Origin: an uncultured Gammaproteobacteria bacterium
GTDB taxonomy: Bacteria; Pseudomonadota; Gammaproteobacteria; Pseudomonadales; Azotimanducaceae
DNA: 64,000 nt
Direction: 5' to 3'
Assembly (NCBI GenBank): GCA_913045175.1
Contig: CAJWQG010000006.1
Span: 1-64,000, forward strand
The translations under genes were made by a program, and so were the position numbers. A model generated the notes under the pieces. That model was not told the DNA's origin. It saw nothing but the letters and a program-made list of their open reading frames with translations, and searched no databases. Below are positions 52,420-62,054 of the stretch, in pieces (positions within the stretch are counted from its first letter, which is position 1; each line of letters opens with the position of its first letter).

Positions 52420-53277
52420 ATGAATCAGTGGCAAATCGGCAACGTAAAGATAACCCGCATTGTAGAGATGGAAGTAGCGGGGGGTTCCCGCTTTATTCTC
52501 CCGGATGCCACGCGGGATGCGTGTAAGCCGCTGTCATGGATGAATCCCCACTTTATGGATGATGAGGGTAATCTCATCATGAGCATCCATGCCCTGGTGG
52601 TAGATACCGGGTCCCGTCGTATCCTGGTGGATACCTGCATCGGCAACGACAAGCAGCGCTCCATCCCCAACTGGACCAATCTGCAAACCAGTTTTCTCGA
52701 AGACCTGGAGGCAGCCGGATACCCTCGGGAAAGTATCGATACTGTGTTGTGCACACATCTTCACGTAGATCATGTGGGCTGGAATACCATGTTGGTAGAT
52801 GGTGAATGGATACCAACATTTAGCAATGCACGTTACCTGGTTGCTGAACAGGAGTTTAACTACTGGGATGGCGAAGGAGCGGACGACGAACTGAATCGAG
52901 GCATTATGGACGACTCTGTTCGACCAATTGTTGATGCGGGACTGATGGATTTCGTGAGCCTGGACCATCAGGTGTGCGAGGAGATCTGTCTGGAACCCAC
53001 CCCTGGGCATACCCCCGGGCATGTCAGTGTGCACATTAATTCCAACGGCGAGGAGGCGCTTATCACCGGCGACTCATTTCATCATCCCTGTCAGATGACG
53101 CGAGTGGACTGGTGTAGCAGTGCGGACTACGATCCTGTGCAGGCGCAGGCAACCCGCGAGAAATTACTCAAGCGCTATGCGGATGCAGACGTGCTGGTAA
53201 TCGGCACTCACTTTGCCACACCTACGGCTGGTTGGATTAAGCCTTTGGAGGAAGGTGGCTACTACCTGGAGGTTTAG
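52420..53277 (+). CDS. Metallo-beta-lactamase-fold hydrolase
   Basis: A 285-residue MBL enzyme with CTHLHVDHVGWNTMLVDGEW (H-x-H-x-D-H), PTPGHTPGHVSVHI (third histidine), GDSFHHPCQ (bridging aspartate) and IGTHFATPTAGWI. The start MNQWQIGNVKITRIVEMEVA is typical of the lactonase/alkylsulfatase-like branch. It lies 3 nt before a CoA-transferase start and so belongs to a two-gene unit. Thioester or lactone hydrolysis is likely. It is only distantly similar to the lactonase at 7889-8695. Confidence 0.88.
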   Translation: MNQWQIGNVKITRIVEMEVAGGSRFILPDATRDACKPLSWMNPHFMDDEGNLIMSIHALVVDTGSRRILVDTCIGNDKQRSIPNWTNLQTSFLEDLEAAGYPRESIDTVLCTHLHVDHVGWNTMLVDGEWIPTFSNARYLVAEQEFNYWDGEGADDELNRGIMDDSVRPIVDAGLMDFVSLDHQVCEEICLEPTPGHTPGHVSVHINSNGEEALITGDSFHHPCQMTRVDWCSSADYDPVQAQATREKLLKRYADADVLVIGTHFATPTAGWIKPLEEGGYYLEV

Positions 53278-53280
53278 CAA

Positions 53281-54504
53281 ATGGCCGCTTTAGACGGACT
53301 AAGAATTCTTGATTTAAGCCAGTACGAGGCGGGTACATCCTGCACCCAGGCGCTGGCATGGCTGGGGGCGGATGTGGTCAAGGTCGAACCTCCCCAATAT
53401 GGTGATCCTGGTCGGGGCGTGATGCGTACGTCGGCGGAAACGGATTACGCGCCTTATTTCATAGCCTGGAATGCCAACAAACGCAGCGTTGGCCTGGATC
53501 TTCGCACCGAGCGTGGTCGAAATCTGTTGCTGGAGTTGGCGCCGAAATACGACGTATTTGTGGAAAACTACGGGCCCGGTGTTGTCGAGAAACTGAACAT
53601 CGACTACGAAGCAATGAAAGCGGTGAATCCGGGCCTCATCTATGTGAGCATCAAGGGCTTCGGGAACTCCGGTCCGTGGGCGGGGTATCGCAGCCTGGAT
53701 ATGGTGGCCCAGGCAACCGGTGGCGCCTTCTCCGTCACCGGCGAGCCGGATGGCCCGCCCATGATGCCGGGCCCCACGACTGGTGACTCTGGTACCGGCG
53801 TACAAACAGCAATGGCGATTCTTGCGGCATACATACAGAAGCTACGCACGGGAGAGGGTCAGGAGATTGAGATATCGATGCAGGAAGCGGTAACCTACTA
53901 CTGCCGAACCCGGGCGATGGGTTACAGCGATCTTGGCAAGACGGTGACCGCTCGTAGTGGCAATCAGGGTACAGGACCACCGGTGGACCTATACCCCTGC
54001 AAACCGTTTGGGCCAAACGATTATATTTACCTTATGCCCGTCAACGAGGACCACTGGAGCGCGCTCTGCGCGATCATTGATCGCCCGGAGCTATCTATTG
54101 ATCCGCGGTTCGAAACCATGGCGGCGCGATCACAGAACGGTGAAGCGCTGTACCAGGAAATCACTGACTGGTGCAGCGATCGCACCAAGTACGAAGCGAT
54201 GGAAACGATTGCCGGGGCTGGTGTGTCCTGCGGTGCTGTTCTTGATTCCGTCGAACTGCACACCCACCCCCATCTGGTCGAACGTGGATTTGTGCATGAA
54301 CTCGACCTGCCCGTGCATGGCAAGGTTCGACTACTTGGTTTTGCACCCAGACTGTCGGCTTCGCACGTGGAGATGAAAGCGCCGCCTCGTTTGGGAGAGC
54401 ATACCGATGAGGTTCTGATGGAGGATCTTGGATTAAATCAAGCGGAACTGAAAGATCTGCTGGATGCTGGGGTGATTGGCGACAAGGGTCGGTTCTCCAG
54501 CTAG
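53281..54504 (+). CDS. Family III CoA-transferase (CaiB/BaiF)
   Basis: A 407-residue close paralogue of the protein at 42815-43996, sharing ALDGLRILDLSQYE-G-SCTQ at the start, YRSLDMVAQATGGAFSVTGE with the catalytic aspartate, PGPTTGDSGTGVQTAMAILA and the ending HTDEVLMEDLGL. It starts 3 nt after the MBL stop. Two near-identical transferases in separate clusters suggest related substrates, or a duplicated activation step. Its 3' end overlaps the convergent SDR gene by 4 bases. Confidence 0.9.
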   Translation: MAALDGLRILDLSQYEAGTSCTQALAWLGADVVKVEPPQYGDPGRGVMRTSAETDYAPYFIAWNANKRSVGLDLRTERGRNLLLELAPKYDVFVENYGPGVVEKLNIDYEAMKAVNPGLIYVSIKGFGNSGPWAGYRSLDMVAQATGGAFSVTGEPDGPPMMPGPTTGDSGTGVQTAMAILAAYIQKLRTGEGQEIEISMQEAVTYYCRTRAMGYSDLGKTVTARSGNQGTGPPVDLYPCKPFGPNDYIYLMPVNEDHWSALCAIIDRPELSIDPRFETMAARSQNGEALYQEITDWCSDRTKYEAMETIAGAGVSCGAVLDSVELHTHPHLVERGFVHELDLPVHGKVRLLGFAPRLSASHVEMKAPPRLGEHTDEVLMEDLGLNQAELKDLLDAGVIGDKGRFSS

Positions 54505-55376
54505 CGGTCATCATCCAATCGACGTATTTCTGGTGGCTCGCCGGTTGTCCCTTTCGTTAGTCCCGTCAACGGAGGATTGCGCCCCAGCGTCTTTGGAAAC
54601 CGTTTACTCATTTCCGGTCCCGCCGCGACTAATCCGCCATCTACAACGATAGATTCCCCGGTCATAAATTCCGCATCGTCAGAGGCGAGAAATAGCGTGG
54701 TTGCGGCGACATGTTCTGGCTGGCCGTGATCTGGCCAGGGTTGTGTGGTTTTTGCCTGCTCGATGGTTGCTTCAGTTTTACCGCCATCCGCCAGCGGAGT
54801 CACGATAAATCCCGGACAGACACAGTTGACGCGAATTCTGTGCGGCGCCAGATCGATTGCTGCCGATTTGGTCAGGTTTAGCACGGCGGCTTTTGCCGCA
54901 GAGTAAATCGCCGGGGCTGCATCACCACTGAGTGCAGCGATGGATGAGGTGTTGATGATCGACCCACCTTCATTCCGGGCAATCATCACCCGGGCCGCAT
55001 GCTTCATGCCGAGAAAGACGCCCTTGGCGAGAACATCGAAGGTGTAGTCCCAGGCTTCGGTGGTGATCTCCGTTAACGGACCAACGGCACCGCCGACCCC
55101 CGCATTGTTGAAAACCACGTCGAGACGTCCAAATTTCGAGCAGGCGTTTTCGATCATGGCAATGATGTCGGATTCCTGCGCAACATCGGTTTTAATGAAA
55201 CTGATGCAGTCACCCTGTCCATTGTCGGTGACTTCCTGGACGGTTCGTAAACCGTTGGCCTCGTTGAAATCGGCAACTACCACCGCGGCGCCTTCGTCCA
55301 GAAACCGACGGACTGTTGCAAGCCCAATACCACTCGCGCCGCCTGTTACCACAGCAACCTTGCCTGCTAATCTCAT
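54501..55376 (-). CDS. Short-chain dehydrogenase/reductase (SDR)
   Basis: A 291-residue SDR from the ATG at 55376 (MRLAGKVAVVTGGASGIGLA), which has AAGGAATACCAA in front; a longer frame to 55544 would run into the upstream gene. VVADFNEANG decides NAD preference, NNAGVGGA, INTSSIAAL and YSAAK are the usual motifs, and SIVVDGGLVAAGPEMSKRFP begins a tail about 40 residues longer than in most members. It follows a dienelactone hydrolase gene in the same direction. Confidence 0.9.
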   Translation of the reverse strand: MRLAGKVAVVTGGASGIGLATVRRFLDEGAAVVVADFNEANGLRTVQEVTDNGQGDCISFIKTDVAQESDIIAMIENACSKFGRLDVVFNNAGVGGAVGPLTEITTEAWDYTFDVLAKGVFLGMKHAARVMIARNEGGSIINTSSIAALSGDAAPAIYSAAKAAVLNLTKSAAIDLAPHRIRVNCVCPGFIVTPLADGGKTEATIEQAKTTQPWPDHGQPEHVAATTLFLASDDAEFMTGESIVVDGGLVAAGPEMSKRFPKTLGRNPPLTGLTKGTTGEPPEIRRLDDDR

Positions 55377-55395
55377 TTGGTATTCCTTATAGTGG

Positions 55396-56115
55396 TCAAC
55401 CCAGCTGTTTACCGAGAAAGCTGAGTACTTTTTCCCATGCGTCTTCCGCCTGGGATTTACGAAACCGGTCTTCGTTGGTGAAGTCCTGAAACCCGTGACC
55501 AGCACCATCGTACCGATGAAATTCCGCAGGTACCCCCGCTGCATTTAACGCGGCTTCGTAGTCGTACACATCATCTGGTGAAGGGCTCTGATCGTCGTTA
55601 CCGAAAATACCCAGAACCGGGCAGGGGATGTTGCCCGCCAGTTCGATGGGGGGTGGTGCGCCATCGGCAAAGGAAACCTTGATGCGACCACCGTAAATAA
55701 CTGCACAGGCTTTGAAGTTTGGATTGTGACAACACCCCAGCCATGAGACCCGGCCACCCCAACAGTGACCGAGAATGCCAATGCGATTCTCATCCACGTT
55801 GTCTCTTCCTGCCAGGAAGTTAAACGCAGCATCGAGATCGGCCACGGTCCAGTCATCTCGGAACTGTTCGACCTTGACCGACCGCTCCTCATCTTCCGGC
55901 CACCAGTGAAAGATAAAAGGCATAACGCAGACATAACCTGCAGCGGCATAGCGTTCACCTACTTTGAGCGTGAAGGGATCTTTCTCTAGTCCTTCATGGG
56001 CGACGGGTAAATGTTGCGCGATGATTAAACCGGGATGGGGGCCGTCACCTTCGGGTTCGAAGATGAGGGTGTGCATGGCATTGCCCTGCACATCCAGCGA
56101 AGTTGATTCGTACAT
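55396..56115 (-). CDS. Dienelactone hydrolase family protein
   Basis: A 239-residue alpha/beta hydrolase; I start at the ATG at 56115 (MYESTSLDVQGNAMHTLIFE) behind AGGGGGAA. The nucleophile is a cysteine in ILGHCWGGRVSW, the hallmark of dienelactone hydrolases, with the acid in IFGNDDQSPSPDD and the histidine in YDGAGHGFQDF. Such enzymes open lactones from aromatic ring cleavage, but many act on other esters. It is 19 nt upstream of the SDR start. Confidence 0.9.
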   Translation of the reverse strand: MYESTSLDVQGNAMHTLIFEPEGDGPHPGLIIAQHLPVAHEGLEKDPFTLKVGERYAAAGYVCVMPFIFHWWPEDEERSVKVEQFRDDWTVADLDAAFNFLAGRDNVDENRIGILGHCWGGRVSWLGCCHNPNFKACAVIYGGRIKVSFADGAPPPIELAGNIPCPVLGIFGNDDQSPSPDDVYDYEAALNAAGVPAEFHRYDGAGHGFQDFTNEDRFRKSQAEDAWEKVLSFLGKQLG

Positions 56116-56242
56116 GTTCAGTTCCCCCTGCGAGTGGAAAGGGAAATAATACACCATAGCGCGCCCGCCAAAGTGCGACCGGCCAGTTGATACATCAGGG
56201 AATCTGTCTCATGCTCTCATGTCCCACTGGAAGGAGGTTGAA

Positions 56243-57220
56243 ATGACCCTGCGATATTCGATGTTCCTCACCCTTATTCTTTCCTTGCCTGTAAATGCGC
56301 AGGATAAGGAAAAGCCCCAAGATGACCCGGACATAGATATGAGTATGGTCAAGCTTGTTGGCACGACCGCCCATGAGCCAATCAATGAAATGAGTGGCAT
56401 CGTAAAGAGCCGCAGGTACCCCGATGTGTATTGGGTGAACAACGATAGTGGTGATATCGCGCGTATTTTCGCCATACGGAAAAGCGGTGAGGTGGTCATA
56501 GGTGACCTAATGGCTAACGCATTCCATGGCGCGATACCGGAGGAGGGTAAGGAACCCTGGCCCGGCACTGAAGTACTGCTAGCCAATAATCAGGACTGGG
56601 AAGACATCGCGATTGATGATGAAAAGATTTATATCGCAGATCTCGGTAACAACGGCAACTATCGAAGAGACATGGGTGTTTATGTTCTATACGAACCAAA
56701 CCCGGAAGAAGTCATCCGTTCTCGCGTGCTCAACTTCATTCCTGTTAGATACCCGGACCAGGAAGACTACCCCGGGGAACGCTGGCACTTTGATAGCGAA
56801 GGCATGTTTATGGCGGATGGCAAACTGTATTTCGTGACCAAGCACCGAGCGGGTGGACACACGGAATGGGACCCGAGCGCCAATCTATACCGGCTGGATA
56901 CGTTTAAGACCTCAGAAGCGAATGTACTCAAGAAAGTCGACCGCAACGAGAATATAAATGTTGCGACAGGTGCGGATCTGTCTCCAGATGGTAAACATCT
57001 GGCAATTGTTACTTACAGTGCATTGTGGATATTCGAGGCGCCCACGTACGTCAGTAAGTGGTTGTCTGGCAAGTCTCGTATGCTCCCATTGGAATGGTCC
57101 GTGACATAGCAGGCAGAGGCGGTGTGTTGGGCGGAAGATGAAACAATTCTTGTCACCAACGAGCAGAGACAGATTTTCGAAATCAAGCTGGCGGATATTC
57201 CGGAGAGCGAGAAGCAGTAG
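56243..57220 (+). pseudogene. Secreted beta-propeller-like protein interrupted by an amber codon
   Basis: From the ATG at 56243 (AAGGAGG six bases upstream) the protein has a signal peptide (MTLRYSMFLTLILSLPVNA) and propeller-like repeats with DWEDIAIDDEKIYIADLGNN, GDIARIFAIRKSG and YVLYEPNPEEV, a pattern common in secreted proteins of unknown role. TAG at 57107-57109 interrupts it at codon 289, but the frame continues sensibly (QAEAVCWAEDETILVTNEQR) to TAG at 57218. A single base change has therefore removed the last 36 residues, including a propeller blade strand. A read error cannot be excluded. Confidence 0.7.
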
Positions 57221-57241
57221 GTGGCGTTACTAGTCCAGTGA

Positions 57242-57520
57242 AAACACGACGATCCGGTCCTCATGGGATTCTCGTGGGGAGCGATGCTAAGCCTTGCTTA
57301 TGCTGCTAAGTATTCTGAGTCGGTTGCTGCGATAGTCTTAGTGTGACACTGACCCTCACCCTGGTGAGCAATCAGAGATTCGCTTCTGCCCCATATTCCT
57401 CACCTTGAATATCAAGAACTTGAAAATTGCGGCCACTATCCGTGGCTTCAGCGATATGCCAAAGAAAAATTTCTTAGTTTGGCCACGGACTGGATGAAGT
57501 CTCAGACCAACGAATTATGA
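57242..57520 (+). pseudogene. Alpha/beta hydrolase remnant
   Basis: Two pieces of one hydrolase survive in the same frame: PVLMGFSWGAMLSLAYAAKY (nucleophile elbow G-x-S-x-G) at 57251-57346, and HLEYQELENCGHYPWLQRYA (catalytic His) ending at TGA 57518. Only about 45 bases with several stops remain between them where some 110-130 residues belong. The N-terminal 100 residues are also absent. It is a proline-iminopeptidase-like gene lost by internal deletion, and fills the gap between its two damaged neighbours. Confidence 0.7.
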
Positions 57521-57569
57521 AGATAAATGACGAGGGAGTAGTATCAGGAAATGAGAAAAAGGGATCGCT

Positions 57570-58526
57570 ATGGGTATAAAGCAAACTGTTTCGCACTTGA
57601 TGGCTGGGATCGTCTGTTTCGGTATTGGCTTCTGGCTGGGTTAGTCAGAGTCGACCGTTCAAAGCGCTAACAAGACGCAGCAACTCGAAGCGCAACTGGA
57701 ACAAGTTATCAGTGAAAAGGAAGGTTTGGAAAAATCCTTGGCTTCAATTCAGTCGAAGGATCTCGCGGCCCAGGAATACCAGGCTGGAACGATCGCTAGT
57801 ATCGAAAGTTCAGACAATGAACAAGCGAAAAAGAGCCAAGGGCCGGTGGGCGGGTTTCAAAAAGCGATGCTGGAAAACTTTGCGTCATCAGCTAGAAGCA
57901 TGTGCCAAACGATGTTTGCTCAGATGATGAAGACCGATGAAGAAGCTGACGCCTTTGTTGTTGAGTATGTGGCGTATCAATCAGAGATTATGAATCGCCA
58001 GTTCGAATTGATGGGGGGTGGAGTGAATCTGGATGATCTTCCTGAAGACGAGAAAGCAGCATTAGTGGGAAAAATGAACGACTTCAGAAAGCACATGGAA
58101 GTCTCGCTGGAGGAACGGATGAGGAATCATTTTGGCGACAATTACGATCAGTTCGATGCCTATCATCAGTCGATCACGATGAGGCAAAAACTTCAGGGCT
58201 TCGACAAGTCACTTCATGATTCCTTGGGCGACTATGCGCGCGAAGAAACTATCCGCATCATGATGGAAGAAGAGAAATTGCTGAGTTTCCCGGAGCAGGA
58301 ATTCAGCGTCGATGTGAAAGAGCGTCTTCGTGTCCAACTGGACCAAATGTCTTATGCAAAAGAATGGGAAGGCAATGTGCTTGCTCGGACGAGTGCCGTA
58401 TTGACGAGCGGTGAGCAGGAAGATCTTGCGGCGGCTCTCGAAAAGGGCCGAAGACAACAAGAGCTTTTCCTACAGATGCAGGAACTACGCGTGGGTGAGT
58501 CGAAGGAGGACTCGGAGGAGGAGTAG
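57570..58526 (+). pseudogene. Membrane-anchored coiled-coil protein with amber codon after the anchor
   Basis: The ATG at 57570 starts MGIKQTVSHLMAGIVCFGIG-FWLG, an N-terminal membrane anchor, then TAG at 57642-57644. The same frame continues SESTVQSANKTQQLEAQLEQ into a long helical, glutamate-rich protein (to 58526) with FASSARSMCQTMFAQMMKTD and several further coiled-coil stretches. If translation restarted at an internal codon (for example 57726) it would lack its anchor. I do not recognise the family. The frame after the stop is intact, so the mutation is recent, the result of a read error, or suppressed. Confidence 0.6.
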
Positions 58527-58549
58527 TTTGGTATCTGGTCCGATTGTGC

Positions 58550-59786
58550 TTACTCAATAATCGCCTGCCGAATGGCATTAGCAACATCGTGATGCAACTC
58601 GGTCGACATTTGCTGAATCAAGATGACAGCAACCAAATCTTCTTTGGGGCCGGTCCACGAGGTAGCACCCATCGCCCCCAGCCAGCCAAATGCGCCTGCA
58701 CTCCTTGCGCTTTTTGCTATCACAGGGTCAAGCGTTACCGCCACCGTAAAACCAAAGCCAAACCCTTTGTTTGTGCCTTTGGGCACGTAAAGGTCACCCA
58801 CATGATTGCTGGCCATCCACTCAACAGTTCTTGGCCCCAGTAGCCGATTGCCAAACAGTGTGCCGCCGTTCAGCAGCATTTGCTCGAAATGCAGATAGTC
58901 CCATACAGAGCTGTTGAGACCCCATGACCCTGAAAATACGTAGTGTTGCCAGGTAGTCCGCGCCGACTGTTTTTAGCCAGAACGCGGCGGTGTTGTTCGC
59001 TCTCCGGGACATTCCAGTAGGTGTTTTTCATGTCCAGAGGTTTCAGTATGTTTTCATGAACGAATTCGTTAAACGGGGTCTCTGTGACAACCTCGATGAT
59101 GCGAGCGACGATATCTAGTCCAATGGTCCCACTGTACGTCCAACGTGTCCCTGGTTGAAAATCCAGCAGACCGGCGGCGTATTTCGGAATCAACGTGGCA
59201 AGTGTCTCTCCTTCGCCCCGGTTCCACTCGATATTCGCAAGCGCACTACCAAGACCGTATCCGCCAATGCCGCCCGTATGCGTAAGCAAATCTTGAATGG
59301 TAAGAGGTCTATGGGTATCGATCAGGCGATGTTCAGGAATGTCATCGCGAGGTACATAACCCGGACTGATGTCTTCATCAGCGGGCACCTTCAACACGGC
59401 TACCTGGATACCTTCAAACTCGGGTATGTATTTTGATACGGGATCGGTTGCCTTAAAGAGACCCTGTTCAATCATCATCATTGCTGCAACACCAAGCACA
59501 GGCTTGGTAGATGGCCACATCTGGAACAGTGAATCTGTCGACATCGGGATGTCTTTTTCTACATTGGCCTTCCCGTGTGCTTGTAGATAGATGACCTGGC
59601 CCCGTCGCGCGACGCCAACCACTGCCCCTTGTACATTACCTGCATCGATGTGACGCTGGACCGCATCGGTAATCAGCTCCAGTCTCTCGCTAGACTTGCC
59701 GACATCTTCTGGCGTGCCCTTGGAAGTTCAGCAGCAAACGTGCCAAATGAAAATGAAGTGAGCGCGGCAAGTAGTAATGGCCTCAT
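58550..59786 (-). pseudogene. Serine beta-lactamase-like hydrolase with two frameshifts
   Basis: The ATG at 59786 (GGAGGTG upstream) starts a signal peptide (MRPLLLAALTSFSFGTFAAE). A frameshift near 59715-59735 moves to the frame of RLELITDAVQRHIDAGNVQG and onward through the active-site SxxK of MWPSTKPVLG, the Y-x-N equivalent YSG in WTYSGTIGLD, and HTGGIGGYGLG. A second shift near 58921-58935 leads to NSSVWDYLHFEQMLLNGGTL and the C-terminus GFGFTVAVTLDP...AFGWLGAMGATS, ending at 58550. All motifs of the class C/EstB-type family are there, so damage is limited to the two indels. Sequencing errors would give the same picture. Confidence 0.75.
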
Positions 59787-59899
59787 GAGTGGGCACCTCC
59801 ATTCGAAGAAGCGGCCAGTCTACTGCGCATGTGCGAGTGCGTCACCCGTGGAATAAAAAGACTAGTGTAATTCGATAGTTGAATTCATAAGATTCTTCT

Positions 59900-61072
59900 A
59901 TGCCACGCGGACGACCAGCAACAACAGATATTTTTACACCACGAGAGTGGCAGGTGCTGCTGCATCTTCGTCATGGGCTGACAAATGTGGAGATCGCGCA
60001 TGAACTGGGCGTTTCATTGGCAGGAGCGAAATATCACGTGTCCGAGATTCTGTCGAAGCTGGGTGTGAAATCCAGAAAAGAAGCAGCTGAGTGGCACCCG
60101 CGATCGATACCCAACCCCGAGATGTTTGATTCGATGAATCGATCTCATCTTGAACGGCAACTCCTCGACAAGATGCAAATAACGGCGCCCATTCTTCATA
60201 TCTATGACGGCGTAGACCGTTTCGTCTGCGAGCTGCCGGATTACCAATTCGCGGTTGTGGCGGATAATCCGACGGGCGTTGGGAAGAAGATTATCAGTCA
60301 AATTGCCACGCTGTTAGTCGAACTTCACAGTGCGCTGACCTCAGAACAAGCGATTGAACTGACCAAAGATGTCGAGATGTGGCCAGCGTCATCTGACTGG
60401 GTAAGAGAACGTCTGCCTCATGTCCTTAACGACCAGGGTCTGTTGTCTGAGCTTTATGATGTGATGGATCAGTATGATCAACTTGAAATTAAAAAATATG
60501 TACTTTGTCAGGGTGACCCGACCTTCCAAAACCTTGCGTTCAATGACGAGTTAGACTTGAACAATGAATCAGCTTATCCAGATGCGATAGTGCGTGCTGT
60601 TGAGCCGGAAGATTACCCGTCTATTCAGGCAATCTACGCCCAGCGCGGCACATACTTTGGCACGCTACAGTCGCCGTATCCGTCGCAGCCAATGTGGAAA
60701 GATCGTTTGGACGCACAACAACCAGGCTTTCGTGCGCTCGTCGCCTGTGTTGATGATGTACCTGTGGGGAATATCGGACTCTCGGTGATTGCCAATCCGC
60801 GTCGGCGACACGCCGCCCATGTTGGCATGGGCGTGCACGATGACTTCGCCGGTCGTGGCGTTGGGCAACTTCTGATGCAGGCGGCGCTTGACCTTGCTGA
60901 TAACTGGCTCAATCTGTTGCGGGTTGAACTTACCGTCTTTAGTGATAACGAGCGCGCTGTTCGCCTGTACAAGCGAAGTGGCTTCGAAGTCGAAGGTACA
61001 TTACGTAAATATGCGTTTCGTGATGGTGAATACGTTGATGCGTTTGCGATGGCGAGGTTTCGTCCGGATTGA
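59900..61072 (+). CDS. LuxR-type HTH / GNAT acetyltransferase fusion
   Basis: A 390-residue protein with an N-terminal LuxR-type helix-turn-helix (LTNVEIAHELGVSLAGAKYH, residues 10-65; FTPREWQVLLHLRHG just before it). A middle region of about 150 residues (70-225) without recognisable domain follows. A C-terminal GNAT acetyltransferase spans about residues 230-390, with GVHDDFAGRGVGQLLMQAAL (acetyl-CoA loop) and NERAVRLYKRSGFEVEGTLR. DNA binding and acetylation in one chain is unusual: it may acetylate a protein or sense acetyl-CoA while bound to promoters. It stands alone between a decayed gene and cyoE. Confidence 0.85.
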   Translation: MPRGRPATTDIFTPREWQVLLHLRHGLTNVEIAHELGVSLAGAKYHVSEILSKLGVKSRKEAAEWHPRSIPNPEMFDSMNRSHLERQLLDKMQITAPILHIYDGVDRFVCELPDYQFAVVADNPTGVGKKIISQIATLLVELHSALTSEQAIELTKDVEMWPASSDWVRERLPHVLNDQGLLSELYDVMDQYDQLEIKKYVLCQGDPTFQNLAFNDELDLNNESAYPDAIVRAVEPEDYPSIQAIYAQRGTYFGTLQSPYPSQPMWKDRLDAQQPGFRALVACVDDVPVGNIGLSVIANPRRRHAAHVGMGVHDDFAGRGVGQLLMQAALDLADNWLNLLRVELTVFSDNERAVRLYKRSGFEVEGTLRKYAFRDGEYVDAFAMARFRPD

Positions 61073-61081
61073 CGACGGTCA

Positions 61082-61984
61082 CTATAAAAGCGCCTTATCC
61101 AGAATCATTGCGAGCAGTAGCAGAGGTAGATACAAAATGGAGTATCTGAACGTTTGCCGCGCCCGTTCGAAAGTGGGCTGCATATAAAAAGCGAAACTGA
61201 AGCCGACAAACAGAAAACCAAGCACGATGGCAGTTGGCAGGTAAATCCAACTGAACTGTTCAAGCTGAAGTGGTATCAGACTCACCGCGAAAAGGACGAG
61301 TGTGTTGCTGATGATGTGAAATCCGGTTCGCTTCCCTGTCTCGTCATTGAAAGAGAGCATTTTGAAACCGCCTTTCTGATAGTCCTCTTTATACATCCAG
61401 GAAAGCGCAAAGAAGTGGGGAAACTGCCAGAAGAAAAGTAATGCAAACAGCGACCACGCTTCTGGTCCAAGTGTTTCATTTGCAGCGGCCCACCCGATGA
61501 GTGGGGGCAGGGCACCAACCACAGATCCGGCCCAGGTATTGAGCACACTTTTTTGCTTCAATGGGGTGTAAATGAACAGGTAGGTGCCCCAGGTCAGAAA
61601 GCCGATGAACACGGCCATCCAGTTAACAGCGATAGTCAGGTAGGTGAACCCCATGATGGAAACGATGATGCCGAACACGCCAGCTTCGCTTCGCGTGAGT
61701 TTCTTTGATGGGATGGGACGATTCTGGGTCCTCTCCATCAAAGAGTCAGGCACGGCCTCGTACCATTGATTCAGACAATTCGCCGCGGCTCCAATAAGCG
61801 CCGTGCCAATTAGCACATGGGCCAGCATTGTTAGATCGGATGCCTCAGAGAGGGCTAGATAGAATCCGGTTCCACACGAAACCAGTACCATTAACAGCAG
61901 CCTTGGTTTCGTTAGCGCAATAAAATCCCCTGCAATACCAAGTATAGAGTTTTGCTGACCGATTTCGGCAAGGCGGCGTTTCAT
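61082..61984 (-). CDS. cyoE: Protoheme IX farnesyltransferase (heme O synthase)
   Basis: A 300-residue UbiA-superfamily prenyltransferase that adds farnesyl to heme b to make heme O for terminal oxidases. Key motif N-x-x-x-D-x-x-x-D is seen as NCLNQWYEAVPDSLMERTQN, followed by RPIPSKKLTR; a second aspartate-containing loop is YKEDYQKGGFKML. Eight to nine hydrophobic segments are present (LLLMVLVSCGTGFYLALSEA first). The start MKRRLAEIGQQNSIL is cytoplasmic. It lies alone on the minus strand; no oxidase subunits are nearby, so it is probably detached from the usual cta cluster. Also named ctaB. Confidence 0.93.
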   Translation of the reverse strand: MKRRLAEIGQQNSILGIAGDFIALTKPRLLLMVLVSCGTGFYLALSEASDLTMLAHVLIGTALIGAAANCLNQWYEAVPDSLMERTQNRPIPSKKLTRSEAGVFGIIVSIMGFTYLTIAVNWMAVFIGFLTWGTYLFIYTPLKQKSVLNTWAGSVVGALPPLIGWAAANETLGPEAWSLFALLFFWQFPHFFALSWMYKEDYQKGGFKMLSFNDETGKRTGFHIISNTLVLFAVSLIPLQLEQFSWIYLPTAIVLGFLFVGFSFAFYMQPTFERARQTFRYSILYLPLLLLAMILDKALL

Positions 61985-62054
61985 GGGATATAGTGTTCTG
62001 ACCTTTGTGCAACTGCGTGAAGCATAACACTCATGAGTTATCTATAGGGCCTTC

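Noticed and set aside
55377-55544. Extended N-terminus of the SDR protein
   Set aside because: The extra 56 residues overlap the dienelactone hydrolase gene and show no SDR similarity; AAGGAA precedes the ATG at 55376.
57087-57650. Pyrrolysine or other TAG recoding
   Set aside because: TAG ends many intact genes here, including the very gene interrupted at 57107, and no supporting genes are visible; point mutation or read error is simpler.
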